From positions 1 through 64,000 of the forward strand of contig NZ_MAOI01000107.1 of the NCBI RefSeq assembly GCF_001884235.1: a DNA stretch of 64,000 nucleotides, given 5' to 3'. Position 1 is the stretch's first letter; every line of letters starts with the position of its first letter. The position numbers and the translations under genes were made by a program. Origin of the DNA: Bacillus paramycoides. Lineage in GTDB: Bacteria; Bacillota; Bacilli; Bacillales; Bacillaceae_G. The notes beneath the pieces were generated by a model that saw only the letters and a program-made list of their open reading frames with translations, had not been told where the DNA came from and made no database searches. Shown here in pieces: positions 1-7,966 of this stretch.

Positions 1-482
<482 letters not shown>

Positions 483-539
483 TTGAACAAGCATGAAATT
501 ACAATTAGCTTATGTATGATTGTTCGTGATGAAGGATGA
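483..539 (+). pseudogene. 5' remnant of a glycosyltransferase, or leader cistron of rmlA
   Basis: A TTG at 483, preceded by GGGGAG at 465-470, opens an 18-codon frame reading (M)NKHEITISLCMIVRDEG and then stops. ISLCMIV(R/K)(D/N)E is the typical start of family 2 glycosyltransferases, some of which lie between bclA and rml in relatives. The stop overlaps the rmlA start as ATGA, so rmlA is probably translated by coupling. This looks like a deletion scar that removed nearly all of a glycosyltransferase and fused its start to rmlA. The identification rests on a short stretch of sequence. Confidence 0.5.
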
Positions 540-1273
540 AAGGGATTATTTTAGCAGGCGGGACAGGGTCGAGACTATATCCAATAACGAAAGTAACGAA
601 TAAACATTTACTTCCCGTTGGGCGATATCCGATGATTTATCATGCGGTATATAAGCTGAAGCAATGTGAAATTACAGATATTATGATTATTACAGGTAAA
701 GAGCATATGGGAGATGTTGTTAGCTTTCTAGGAAGTGGTCAAGAATTTGGCGTGTCCTTTACGTATCGTGTGCAAGATGAGGCGGGCGGGATTGCACAGG
801 CGTTAGGGCTTTGTGAGGGCTTCGTCGGGAATGATCGCATGGTAGTTATATTAGGAGATAATATCTTTTCAGATGATATTCGTCCATATGTTGAAGAGTT
901 TACAAGTCAAAAAGAAGGTGCGAAAGTGCTGCTTCAATCTGTAGAAGATCCCGAACGATTTGGCGTAGCGCATATTCAAGGGCGGAAAATAATTGAAATT
1001 GAAGAAAAGCCGAAGGAGCCGAAAAGTTCTTATGCTGTGACGGGAATTTATTTGTATGATTCGAAAGTCTTTTCTTATATAAAAGAATTAAAACCTTCCG
1101 CAAGAGGGGAACTTGAAATTACAGATATAAATAATTGGTATTTAAAACGAGGGGTACTTACTTATAATGAAATGAGCGGTTGGTGGACTGATGCGGGAAC
1201 TTATGCATCTCTTCAAAGAGCGAATACGTTAGCGCGAGATATAAACTTTGGGAAACAGTTTAATGGAAAATAG
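536..1273 (+). CDS. rmlA: Glucose-1-phosphate thymidylyltransferase RmlA
   Basis: Makes dTDP-glucose from glucose-1-phosphate and dTTP, the first step to dTDP-L-rhamnose. The 245-residue protein opens with the nucleotidyltransferase signature GGTGSRLYPITK and has GDNIFSDD and EEKPKEPKSSYAVTGIY further on. It is the short form of the family. The start is fixed by the conserved N-terminus; the GAAGG just before ATG is too close for a normal ribosome-binding site, and the ATG overlaps the stop of an 18-codon upstream frame, so coupled translation is likely. First of four tightly spaced genes, rmlACBD, probably expressed in sporulation to build exosporium sugars. Confidence 0.95.
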   Translation: MKGIILAGGTGSRLYPITKVTNKHLLPVGRYPMIYHAVYKLKQCEITDIMIITGKEHMGDVVSFLGSGQEFGVSFTYRVQDEAGGIAQALGLCEGFVGNDRMVVILGDNIFSDDIRPYVEEFTSQKEGAKVLLQSVEDPERFGVAHIQGRKIIEIEEKPKEPKSSYAVTGIYLYDSKVFSYIKELKPSARGELEITDINNWYLKRGVLTYNEMSGWWTDAGTYASLQRANTLARDINFGKQFNGK

Positions 1274-1281
1274 GTGAAAAT

Positions 1282-1827
1282 ATGAAAGTTGTAGAAACAA
1301 ATTTTACCGATGCGAAATTGTTAGAACCGAGGTTATTTGAAGACGAGCGAGGTTTTTTTACAGAAAGTTATAATAAGAAAATACTAGAAACGTTAGAGAT
1401 TACGTATTCATTTGTACAGGATAATGTATCTTATTCAGCTAGGTCGGGAACGATTCGTGGGTTACACTTTCAAAAAGATCCGAAAGCACAAACGAAGCTT
1501 ATTCAAGTTATGCAAGGTGCAATATATGATGTTATCGTTGATTTGCGAAAAGAATCACCAACTTTTAAACAGTGGAGAGGGTATATTTTAAGTGCGGATA
1601 ATCATAGGCAATTATTAGTGCCAAAAGGATTTGCTCATGGTTTTTGTACGCTTGTACCTCATACAATTGTTATGTATAAAGTAGATGAGTATTATAGTGC
1701 TGATCACGATTCAGGTTTGCTTTGGGAAGATAAAGAATTAGCAATTCCATGGCCGGTAACAAATCCTATCTTGTCTGATAAGGATCGAATATTACCATTA
1801 CTCCAGGAATATGAAGATAGTTTTTAA
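1282..1827 (+). CDS. rmlC: dTDP-4-dehydrorhamnose 3,5-epimerase RmlC
   Basis: Epimerises dTDP-4-keto-6-deoxyglucose at C3 and C5. The cupin protein of 181 residues has the expected DERGFFTESY start, the RGLHFQ segment with the catalytic His, and KGFAHGF. It lies 8 bp after rmlA and 15 bp before the rmlB start, in the same operon. Full family length; no defects seen. Confidence 0.95.
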   Translation: MKVVETNFTDAKLLEPRLFEDERGFFTESYNKKILETLEITYSFVQDNVSYSARSGTIRGLHFQKDPKAQTKLIQVMQGAIYDVIVDLRKESPTFKQWRGYILSADNHRQLLVPKGFAHGFCTLVPHTIVMYKVDEYYSADHDSGLLWEDKELAIPWPVTNPILSDKDRILPLLQEYEDSF

Positions 1828-1842
1828 GTAGGAGAGTTGTTT

Positions 1843-2814
1843 ATGAATATATTAGTAACAGGTGGAGCGGGATTTATTGGAAGTAATTTCATACATTATA
1901 TGTTAAAAAAATATGAAACATATAAAATTATTAATTATGATGCATTAACATATAGCGGGAATTTAAATAATGTAAAGTCTATTCAAGATAATCCTAACTA
2001 CTCATTCGTAAAAGGGGAAATTCAAAATGGAGAGATGCTAGAGCATGTTATTCATGAATGTGACGCGCAAGTAATTGTAAATTTCGCGGCTGAATCACAT
2101 GTGGATCGTAGTATTGAAAACCCAATCCCTTTTTATGATACGAATGTAATAGGTACAGTTACGTTATTGGAGTTAGTGAAAAAATATCCACATATTAAAC
2201 TCGTGCAAGTATCAACAGATGAAGTATACGGTTCTTTAGGGAGAACGGGGAAATTTACAGAGGAAACCCCATTAGCGCCAAATAGTCCATATTCTTCAAG
2301 TAAGGCGAGCGCGGATATGATAGCCTTATCTTATTATAAAACATACCAATTACCAGTTATTGTGACGCGTTGTTCTAATAATTATGGACCGTATCAATAT
2401 CCTGAGAAGTTAATACCGTTAATGGTTACGAATGCACTTGAAGGAAAGAAACTACCTTTATATGGTGATGGATTAAATGTAAGGGATTGGCTGCATGTAA
2501 TGGATCATTGTAGTGCAATTGACACCGTCTTGCATAAGGGACGTGTAGGAGAGGTATATAATATTGGTGGAAATAATGAAAAGACAAATGTAGATGTTGT
2601 GGAACAAATTATAGAACTTTTAGGAAAAACAAAAAAAGATATTGAATTTGTAACAGATCGTTTAGGTCACGATCGTCGTTATGCGATTGAGGCACATAAA
2701 ATGAAGAATGAGTTTGATTGGGAACCGAAGTATACATTCGAGCAAGGATTAAAAGAAACAGTGGAATGGTATGAAAACAATACGGAATGGTGGAAACCAC
2801 TAAAAGAAAAGTAA
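1843..2814 (+). CDS. rmlB: dTDP-glucose 4,6-dehydratase RmlB
   Basis: NAD-dependent short-chain dehydrogenase/reductase that converts dTDP-glucose to the 4-keto-6-deoxy sugar. The N-terminal Rossmann motif GGAGFIGSN, the VSTDEVYG segment and the YSSSKAS motif with catalytic Tyr and Lys are visible. I choose the ATG at 1843 because GTAGGAG at 1828-1834 gives normal spacing; the in-frame TTG at 1837 is too close. About 323 residues, normal length. Third gene of rmlACBD. Confidence 0.95.
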   Translation: MNILVTGGAGFIGSNFIHYMLKKYETYKIINYDALTYSGNLNNVKSIQDNPNYSFVKGEIQNGEMLEHVIHECDAQVIVNFAAESHVDRSIENPIPFYDTNVIGTVTLLELVKKYPHIKLVQVSTDEVYGSLGRTGKFTEETPLAPNSPYSSSKASADMIALSYYKTYQLPVIVTRCSNNYGPYQYPEKLIPLMVTNALEGKKLPLYGDGLNVRDWLHVMDHCSAIDTVLHKGRVGEVYNIGGNNEKTNVDVVEQIIELLGKTKKDIEFVTDRLGHDRRYAIEAHKMKNEFDWEPKYTFEQGLKETVEWYENNTEWWKPLKEK

Positions 2815-2825
2815 GGGGCATGTAG

Positions 2826-3680
2826 ATGAAAGAACGGATTATCATAACGGGAGCTAACGGTCAATTGGGGAAGCAACTACAAGAAGAGTTGAATTCTGAG
2901 GAATATGACATGTATCCATTTGATAAGAAGTCACTTGATGTAACAAATATATCTCAAATTGAGCAAGTCGTACAAGAAATAAGGCCGCATACAATTATTC
3001 ATTGCGCAGCGTATACGAAGGTAGATGCTGCTGAGAAAGAACAGAATCTTGCGTACTTAATAAATGCGATTGGAGCTCGGAATGTAGCAGTTGCTTCACA
3101 ATTAGTAGGGGCTAAATTAGTTTACATCAGTACCGATTATGTATTTCCAGGTAATAGGCCGAACGGATATCATGAATTTCATAATCCAGCACCGATAAAT
3201 ATATACGGATATTCTAAGCTTGCAGGAGAACAGTTTGTAAAAGAGTTACATAATAAATATTTCATAGTTCGTACATCGTGGCTGTATGGAAAATATGGAA
3301 ATAATTTTGTGAAAACGATGCTGCGCTTAGGAAAAGAGAAAGAAAACATATCTGTTGTAGCTGATCAAGTTGGTTCTCCTACGTACGTGGCGGATTTAAT
3401 TACTGTGATTAACAAGCTCATTCATACGTCCTTATACGGTACATATCACGTATCAAATCTCGGTTCGTGTTCTTGGTTTGAATTTGCTCAAAAAATATTT
3501 TCGCACACAAAAATGAGAGTGAATGTGTTACCTGTGTCGACTGAGGAATTTGGATCGGTGGCAGCGAGACCGAAATATTCGATCTTTCAGCATAAAATGC
3601 TACAATTAAATGTTTTTTTACAAATGCCTTCTTGGGAAGAAGGATTAGAACGGTTTTTTATAGAAACAAAAAGTCATTAA
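2826..3680 (+). CDS. rmlD: dTDP-4-dehydrorhamnose reductase RmlD
   Basis: Last step of dTDP-L-rhamnose synthesis, NAD(P)H reduction of the 4-keto group. The N-terminal motif is TGANGQLGKQL, followed by YISTDYVFPG and YGYSKLAGE (Tyr-x3-Lys). 284 residues, the usual length. It begins 11 bp after rmlB and ends inside a terminator hairpin, closing the operon. Confidence 0.95.
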   Translation: MKERIIITGANGQLGKQLQEELNSEEYDMYPFDKKSLDVTNISQIEQVVQEIRPHTIIHCAAYTKVDAAEKEQNLAYLINAIGARNVAVASQLVGAKLVYISTDYVFPGNRPNGYHEFHNPAPINIYGYSKLAGEQFVKELHNKYFIVRTSWLYGKYGNNFVKTMLRLGKEKENISVVADQVGSPTYVADLITVINKLIHTSLYGTYHVSNLGSCSWFEFAQKIFSHTKMRVNVLPVSTEEFGSVAARPKYSIFQHKMLQLNVFLQMPSWEEGLERFFIETKSH

Positions 3681-3706
3681 CAAATGTATGTTAATGACTT
3701 TTTTGT
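3669..3706 (+). terminator. Rho-independent terminator of rmlACBD
   Basis: A 13-bp stem (AAAAGTCATTAAC, 3669-3681, with 3690-3702) and an 8-nt loop, followed by T residues. It overlaps the rmlD stop codon. Confidence 0.85.
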
Positions 3707-3737
3707 TTGCCTTTAAGAGGTTTTATGGTACTATAAT
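3707..3737 (+). promoter_or_regulatory. fabI promoter (sigma-A type)
   Basis: A perfect TATAAT at 3732-3737 with TTGCCT at 3707-3712 (19-bp spacer, weak -35). Transcription would start near 3744, inside the FapR operator. Confidence 0.6.
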
Positions 3738-3738
3738 T

Positions 3739-3756
3739 ATAGTATCAGGTACTAAT
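3739..3756 (+). promoter_or_regulatory. FapR operator of fabI
   Basis: ATAGTATCAGGTACTAAT is an inverted repeat with a perfect AGTA-N5-TACT core and closely fits the known FapR box (TTAGTAYCWRGTACTAA type). FapR represses fatty-acid synthesis genes in Bacillus until malonyl-CoA rises. Its position over the expected transcription start fits repression. Confidence 0.85.
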
Positions 3757-3788
3757 AACAAGTATAAGTATTTCTGGGAGGATATATC

Positions 3789-4559
3789 ATGGAACTATTA
3801 CAAGGGAAAACATTTGTTGTTATGGGCGTTGCGAACCAAAGAAGTATTGCATGGGGAATTGCTCGCTCTTTGCATAATGCAGGTGCAAAATTAATATTCA
3901 CATATGCAGGAGAGCGTTTAGAAAGAAACGTTCGTGAATTAGCGGAAACATTAGAAGGGCAAGAATCACTTGTATTACCTTGTGATGTAACGAATGATGA
4001 GGAACTTACAGCTTGCTTTGAAACTATTAAGCAAGAAGTTGGTACAATTCACGGTGTTGCACACTGTATTGCTTTTGCAAATCGTGATGATTTAAAAGGT
4101 GAATTTGTAGATACTTCTCGCGATGGATTTTTACTTGCACAAAATATTAGTGCATTCTCTTTAACAGCTGTAGCAAGAGAAGCGAAGAAAGTGATGACAG
4201 AAGGCGGAAATATTTTAACTTTAACATACCTTGGCGGCGAACGCGTTGTGAAAAACTATAACGTTATGGGTGTTGCGAAAGCTTCATTAGAAGCTAGTGT
4301 AAAATATTTAGCGAACGATTTAGGACAACACGGCATTCGCGTCAACGCTATTTCTGCAGGACCAATTCGTACGTTATCTGCGAAAGGTGTAGGTGACTTT
4401 AACTCAATCTTAAAAGAAATTGAGGAGCGCGCACCACTTCGTCGCACAACAACTCCAGAAGAAGTGGGAGATACAGCAGTATTCTTATTCAGTGATTTAG
4501 CACGCGGAGTAACAGGTGAAAACATTCATGTTGATTCAGGATATCATATTCTAGGATAA
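3789..4559 (+). CDS. fabI: Enoyl-ACP reductase (NADH) FabI
   Basis: Reduces the trans-2-enoyl-ACP double bond in each round of fatty-acid elongation. The 256-residue protein starts LLQGKTFVVMGVANQRSIAWG, the divergent Rossmann motif of FabI, and carries the Tyr-x6-Lys pair as YNVMGVAKAS. The start has GGGAGG upstream. Transcribed alone, between the rml terminator and its own terminator, and probably under FapR. Confidence 0.96.
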   Translation: MELLQGKTFVVMGVANQRSIAWGIARSLHNAGAKLIFTYAGERLERNVRELAETLEGQESLVLPCDVTNDEELTACFETIKQEVGTIHGVAHCIAFANRDDLKGEFVDTSRDGFLLAQNISAFSLTAVAREAKKVMTEGGNILTLTYLGGERVVKNYNVMGVAKASLEASVKYLANDLGQHGIRVNAISAGPIRTLSAKGVGDFNSILKEIEERAPLRRTTTPEEVGDTAVFLFSDLARGVTGENIHVDSGYHILG

Positions 4560-4583
4560 ATATAATATTGATTATAGTTTTTT

Positions 4584-4625
4584 AAAAAGGACAGTCTCTA
4601 AATATTGAGACTGTCCTTTTTAATT
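4584..4625 (+). terminator. Terminator of fabI
   Basis: A 15-bp perfect stem (AAAAAGGACAGTCTC at 4584-4598 with 4607-4621), 8-nt loop, then T-rich DNA. It is A-rich on the other side and may work in both directions. Confidence 0.85.
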
Positions 4626-4730
4626 GTCCTAGGAAAGAACGATTTTTAACGAAAGTTCTTGCATTGTTATGAATATAACTATAATAGTACACGATTTATC
4701 CAGCTATGTATGGAAGTGGGAGGGACGAGT

Positions 4731-5225
4731 GTGAAGAATAAAAATAAAAGTTCAACAGTTGGAAAACCGTTGTTATATATTGCACAAGTAAATTTAGAAC
4801 TTGCTGCACCGAAAATAAAAAGAATTATTCTTACAAACTTTAAAAATGATGGTAGGCGTGAGCAGCTCGATAGAGATCAAAGTATTGTCAGTAGTGCGAT
4901 GGAAGAGACGGTAGAAGAAAAGCTTGAGCAAGAGGGGCATCAAGTAGAAGAAGAGGAAAAAAAAGAAGAAGAAGAGCAGGTGAGGACAGTCCCGCACAAT
5001 AAATCGTTTAAGGCTATGAGCAATAAAGAAAAAATTAACTTCTTATTAAACCGCCCTCATTACATTCCGAAAGTAAGATGCAGAATAAAAACAGCAACGA
5101 TATCATATGTAGGGTCGATTATATCGTACCAAAATGGAGTCGTATCAATTATGCCATCAAATAGTATGAGAGACATTAAGTTACCTATAAAAGAAATAAA
5201 ATCGATTGATATGGCCGGTTTATAA
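4731..5225 (+). CDS. cotO: Spore coat/exosporium protein CotO
   Basis: A 164-residue acidic and lysine-rich protein starting (M)KNKNKSSTVGKPLLYIAQ, with a Glu/Lys-rich middle (about residues 60-85) and a conserved C-terminal part holding NKEKINFLLNRPHYIPKV. This matches CotO (YjbX in B. subtilis), needed for outer coat and, in the cereus group, exosporium assembly. I choose GTG at 4731 because GGGAGGGA lies just before it; a longer frame from 4659 lacks a site. The order cotO next to a CotZ-type gene is the same in B. subtilis. Confidence 0.82.
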   Translation: MKNKNKSSTVGKPLLYIAQVNLELAAPKIKRIILTNFKNDGRREQLDRDQSIVSSAMEETVEEKLEQEGHQVEEEEKKEEEEQVRTVPHNKSFKAMSNKEKINFLLNRPHYIPKVRCRIKTATISYVGSIISYQNGVVSIMPSNSMRDIKLPIKEIKSIDMAGL

Positions 5226-5283
5226 ATATGTAAAGGTGGTAGAAAGACTCTACCTCCCCCCCAATAGTTTTTTAGTTTACTTA

Positions 5284-5748
5284 TTAAATAGAAACGTCGC
5301 TTAAGCACTGAATAGCACAGAAACAGCTTAAATCAACAGTAATACAAGTAGGTGTTGATTTTAACTTTGCATTTGGTACATTTAAAAACGTACAAATTGG
5401 ATCATCATCAGCTGGTACAGGGGAGCCATTACCTAATACTACAACTAATACGCGTAGCACAGCGCAGCTACCGTCATCTACGCTCTCAACACGGAAAACT
5501 GCAGACGTACAGTGCTTAGCTTCTCCTACTGCTACTGGTGCAAATGCTTTAAAAGGTTCTCCATCTTTTGTGTATAAAATAAAAGGACGTGTATTCGCTA
5601 CTGATGCAGTGTTATGTGCTCCTAAAAATGGAATTTCACAACCAGATCCACACGTTGTAGTAGAACAATCTTGTAGTTCATTGATGAATTTTACGACGTC
5701 AACTACGCAGTGAGAAGAGCCATGGTGTTTATTTTCGTTACAGCTCAT
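5284..5748 (-). CDS. exsY: Exosporium basal-layer protein ExsY (CotZ family)
   Basis: Cys-rich self-assembling protein that forms the crystalline basal layer of the exosporium. The 154-residue sequence begins MSCNENKHHGSSHCVVDVVK and has CSTTTCGSGCEIPFLGAHN and a C-terminal CFCAIQCLSDVSI. The ATG at 5748 has AAGGAGTGA 8 nt upstream; the GTG at 5757 lies inside that site and is rejected. The N-terminus distinguishes it from CotY at 7333-7803, yet the middle parts of both are almost the same and differ from the sequences I recall for other strains, which suggests gene conversion. Confidence 0.9.
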   Translation of the reverse strand: MSCNENKHHGSSHCVVDVVKFINELQDCSTTTCGSGCEIPFLGAHNTASVANTRPFILYTKDGEPFKAFAPVAVGEAKHCTSAVFRVESVDDGSCAVLRVLVVVLGNGSPVPADDDPICTFLNVPNAKLKSTPTCITVDLSCFCAIQCLSDVSI

Positions 5749-5871
5749 TAATGTCACTCCTTATCTTCTTGTTTGTATTTACATTAATAAGATATTGGAG
5801 TAGGAGAGATTTGGTCACAGTCTCAAGACCTTTTTTTTAAATAGGCTAAAGAAGATAGGGAAGGTGGAAGT

Positions 5872-6231
5872 ATGTTAGTTACAAGCTGGCTTTTATTTTT
5901 TATTTTCGCGCTAGCGGCTTTTAGGTTAACTCGTCTCATTGTGTATGATAAAATTACAGCTTTTTTGCGAAGACCGTTTATTGAGGAGTTAGAGATTACG
6001 GAACCAGATGGAAGTGTATCGACTTTTACAAAGGTGAAAGGGAAAGGATTAAGAAAGTGGATTGGAGAATTATTAAGCTGCTATTGGTGTACAGGTGTGT
6101 GGGTCAGTGCTTTTTTATTAGTTTTATATAAATGGATTCCTATTGTTGCAGAGCCTGTACTAGCATTATTAGCCATTGCAGGTGCAGCGGCGATCATTGA
6201 AACAATTACAGGATATTTTATGGGAGAATAA
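5872..6231 (+). CDS. DUF1360 membrane protein (YjcA-like, sporulation)
   Basis: A 119-residue protein with an N-terminal membrane helix (about residues 3-22), a polar middle, and two more hydrophobic segments from about 70 to 115 around a CYWCTGVW motif. This is the DUF1360 pattern; B. subtilis YjcA, beside the cotVWXYZ cluster, belongs here. The function is unknown. GGAAGG precedes the ATG. It is divergent from exsY and sits in the exosporium island, so a spore role is inferred from position. Confidence 0.78.
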   Translation: MLVTSWLLFFIFALAAFRLTRLIVYDKITAFLRRPFIEELEITEPDGSVSTFTKVKGKGLRKWIGELLSCYWCTGVWVSAFLLVLYKWIPIVAEPVLALLAIAGAAAIIETITGYFMGE

Positions 6232-6288
6232 TAAAATGAAACTGGGGATCATCCACACTAACTATTAGCCCTCACCAATCGGGATAAA
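6231..6288. repeat. Short bcr1-like repeat (internally deleted)
   Basis: Between two ATAAA copies (6231-6235, 6284-6288) lies a 48-bp version of the repeats at 26842-26981 and 34021-34112, sharing ATGAAACT and TTAGCCCTCACCAATCGGG. bcr1 is a B. cereus group mobile repeat known to duplicate TTTAT, and ATAAA is its complement. It begins directly after the DUF1360 stop. Confidence 0.65.
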
Positions 6289-6394
6289 TCTTCATGATGC
6301 TAGTAAAAGCGGAGTTTAAGAGGATGAGGGAACGGAAATAAGGAGTTGTTCATATAGTAAATAGACAGAATTGATAGTAGAGGAGATGTTTGCT

Positions 6395-6586
<192 letters not shown>

Positions 6587-6602
6587 AATAATATGAAGAA
6601 TG

Positions 6603-6634
6603 AAACACTCATGTTACTGTGAGTGTTTTTTATT
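6603..6634 (+). terminator. Terminator of the poly-Gln gene
   Basis: AAACACTCA (6603-6611) pairs with TGAGTGTTT (6620-6628), followed by TTTTATT. Confidence 0.8.
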
Positions 6635-6642
6635 ATAAAAAT

Positions 6643-6678
6643 AAAAAGCAGTATTTCGGTTAAGAAATACCGCTTTTT
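6643..6678 (-). terminator. Terminator of exsFA
   Basis: On the minus strand AAAAGCGGTATTTC pairs with GAAATACTGCTTTT (one mismatch), followed by TATTTTTAT. It begins just after the exsFA stop. Confidence 0.75.
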
Positions 6679-6679
6679 A

Positions 6680-7192
6680 CTAACCGATTTGTACAACTGT
6701 TAATGCTGCAGCACGAACATCTACACTACCGAATAATTCGACTGGTACAATTTGAATGAAGTTGCTAGGGTTTAAGTTAATAAGGATAACACCGCTGGAG
6801 ATATCTGCTTCACCAGTGCCAATAACGTTAGAGCGGACCGCAGTACTTGAGCCTGGAATAATATTGTGTGGTGTATCTAATGATAAGAAAAAACGATTAG
6901 CTTCAGGGATTGCATTGGAATTATCAAGGCTTATTGATAATTTATAACTGATTTGATAAATACCAGGTAGTTGAATTTTAATACCATCTCCTATACTTAC
7001 CGTATCGTTTATTATCGGAACCGTAATGTTTGGATTGGGACTTGTGCTAGGTAATAGTAATGGTGTGAATAATGAAGCGAATTGAGGCGCAAAAGCATTA
7101 AAAGCAAAACCGAAGGCAGTTAGTGTACTAGCTGGTTTCGCCTCGCAATCAATTTTAGTAAATTCGCAATCAGAAGAGAATGTGTTTTTCAC
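6680..7192 (-). CDS. exsFA: Exosporium basal-layer protein ExsFA/BxpB
   Basis: Anchors BclA to the basal layer; jelly-roll fold related to the BclA C-terminal domain. The sequence FSSDCEFTKIDCEAKPASTL, then FGFAFNAFAPQFASLFTPLL and a C-terminal VRAAALTVVQIG, is the BxpB pattern. The frame starts with GTG at 7192, giving VKNT before FSSD; other family members I recall start MFSSDCEF, so the usual ATG seems replaced here, and the GTG has only a weak upstream AAAAGA. Expression level or start choice may therefore differ. Monocistronic between exsY and cotY, all on the minus strand. Confidence 0.9.
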   Translation of the reverse strand: MKNTFSSDCEFTKIDCEAKPASTLTAFGFAFNAFAPQFASLFTPLLLPSTSPNPNITVPIINDTVSIGDGIKIQLPGIYQISYKLSISLDNSNAIPEANRFFLSLDTPHNIIPGSSTAVRSNVIGTGEADISSGVILINLNPSNFIQIVPVELFGSVDVRAAALTVVQIG

Positions 7193-7274
7193 TCTTTTAT
7201 CTGTTTCTACTCTCAGTTAATGTAGTGGACAAGTTCCAAATTTTATGAAAAATACATAATAATACCTTTTAAGC

Positions 7275-7312
7275 ATGGATTGGGTGGCAGAGTTCTCTGC
7301 CACCCAATCCAT
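7275..7312 (-). terminator. Strong 18-bp hairpin after cotY
   Basis: ATGGATTGGGTGGCAGAG at 7275-7292 pairs perfectly with 7295-7312 over a 2-nt loop. It lies 20 nt after the cotY stop on the minus strand. The downstream DNA is not T-rich, so it may stabilise the mRNA rather than terminate it. Confidence 0.6.
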
Positions 7313-7332
7313 ACTTAAATCATTGTGTAGTT

Positions 7333-7803
7333 TTATATAGAAACATCGCGTAAGCATTGAATAGCGCAGAAGCAATTTAAATCGACAGTAAGACAAGAGG
7401 AGGTCGATTTTAATTTCGCATTTGGTACATTTAAAAACGTACAGATTGGATCATCATGAGCTGGTACAGGAGAGCCATCACATAATACAACAACTAATAC
7501 GCGTAGCACAGCGCAGTCGTCATCATCTATGCTCTCAACGCGGAAAATCGAAGACGTACAGTGCTTAGAATTTCCTGATGGTGCAAATGCTTTGAATGGT
7601 TCTCCATCTTTTGTGTATAAAATAAAAGGACGCGTATTTGCAACTGCTGCGCTATTATGTGCTCCTAAAAATGGAATTTCGCACCCAGATCCGCATGTTG
7701 TGGTTGCACATTCTTGTAGTTCATGTATAAAACGAACGACATTAGATACACAGTTGAAATCAAAATTATGGTGATGATGATCTTCGTTACAATTGCAGCT
7801 CAT
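7333..7803 (-). CDS. cotY: Exosporium protein CotY (CotZ family)
   Basis: Paralogue of ExsY that joins it in the exosporium basal layer. The 156-residue protein starts MSCNCNEDHHHHNFDFNCVS, then CATTTCGSGCEIPFLGAHN, and ends CFCAIQCLRDVSI. The ATG at 7803 is set by AAGGAGTGA upstream, the same site layout as exsY. The Cys-rich character supports disulfide cross-linking. It is in the same direction as exsFA and exsY, each as its own unit. Confidence 0.9.
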   Translation of the reverse strand: MSCNCNEDHHHHNFDFNCVSNVVRFIHELQECATTTCGSGCEIPFLGAHNSAAVANTRPFILYTKDGEPFKAFAPSGNSKHCTSSIFRVESIDDDDCAVLRVLVVVLCDGSPVPAHDDPICTFLNVPNAKLKSTSSCLTVDLNCFCAIQCLRDVSI

Positions 7804-7933
7804 TATGTTCACTCCTTATCGTGAGTTCTGACATACACTATTACAATATGAGTGGGATATGGTTGATATTACGTTAATTCTCAGGATAGAAACAGGGAAT
7901 TTATATAGAGGGGATGTACATAACGTGATATGG

Positions 7934-7966
7934 AAAAAAGACATCCTTATTTTGTGGATGTCTTTT
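7934..7966 (-). terminator. Terminator of yjcD
   Basis: AAAAGACATCC at 7936-7946 pairs with GGATGTCTTTT at 7956-7966; on the minus strand it is followed by TT. It overlaps the end of the helicase gene. Confidence 0.8.

Noticed and set aside
3688-3894. 68-codon plus ORF before fabI
   Set aside because: Overlaps the fabI start in another frame and crosses the FapR operator and promoter.
5238-5254. GGTAGA/TCTACC hairpin between cotO and exsY
   Set aside because: Only 6 bp and followed by C's, not T's; not called as a terminator.
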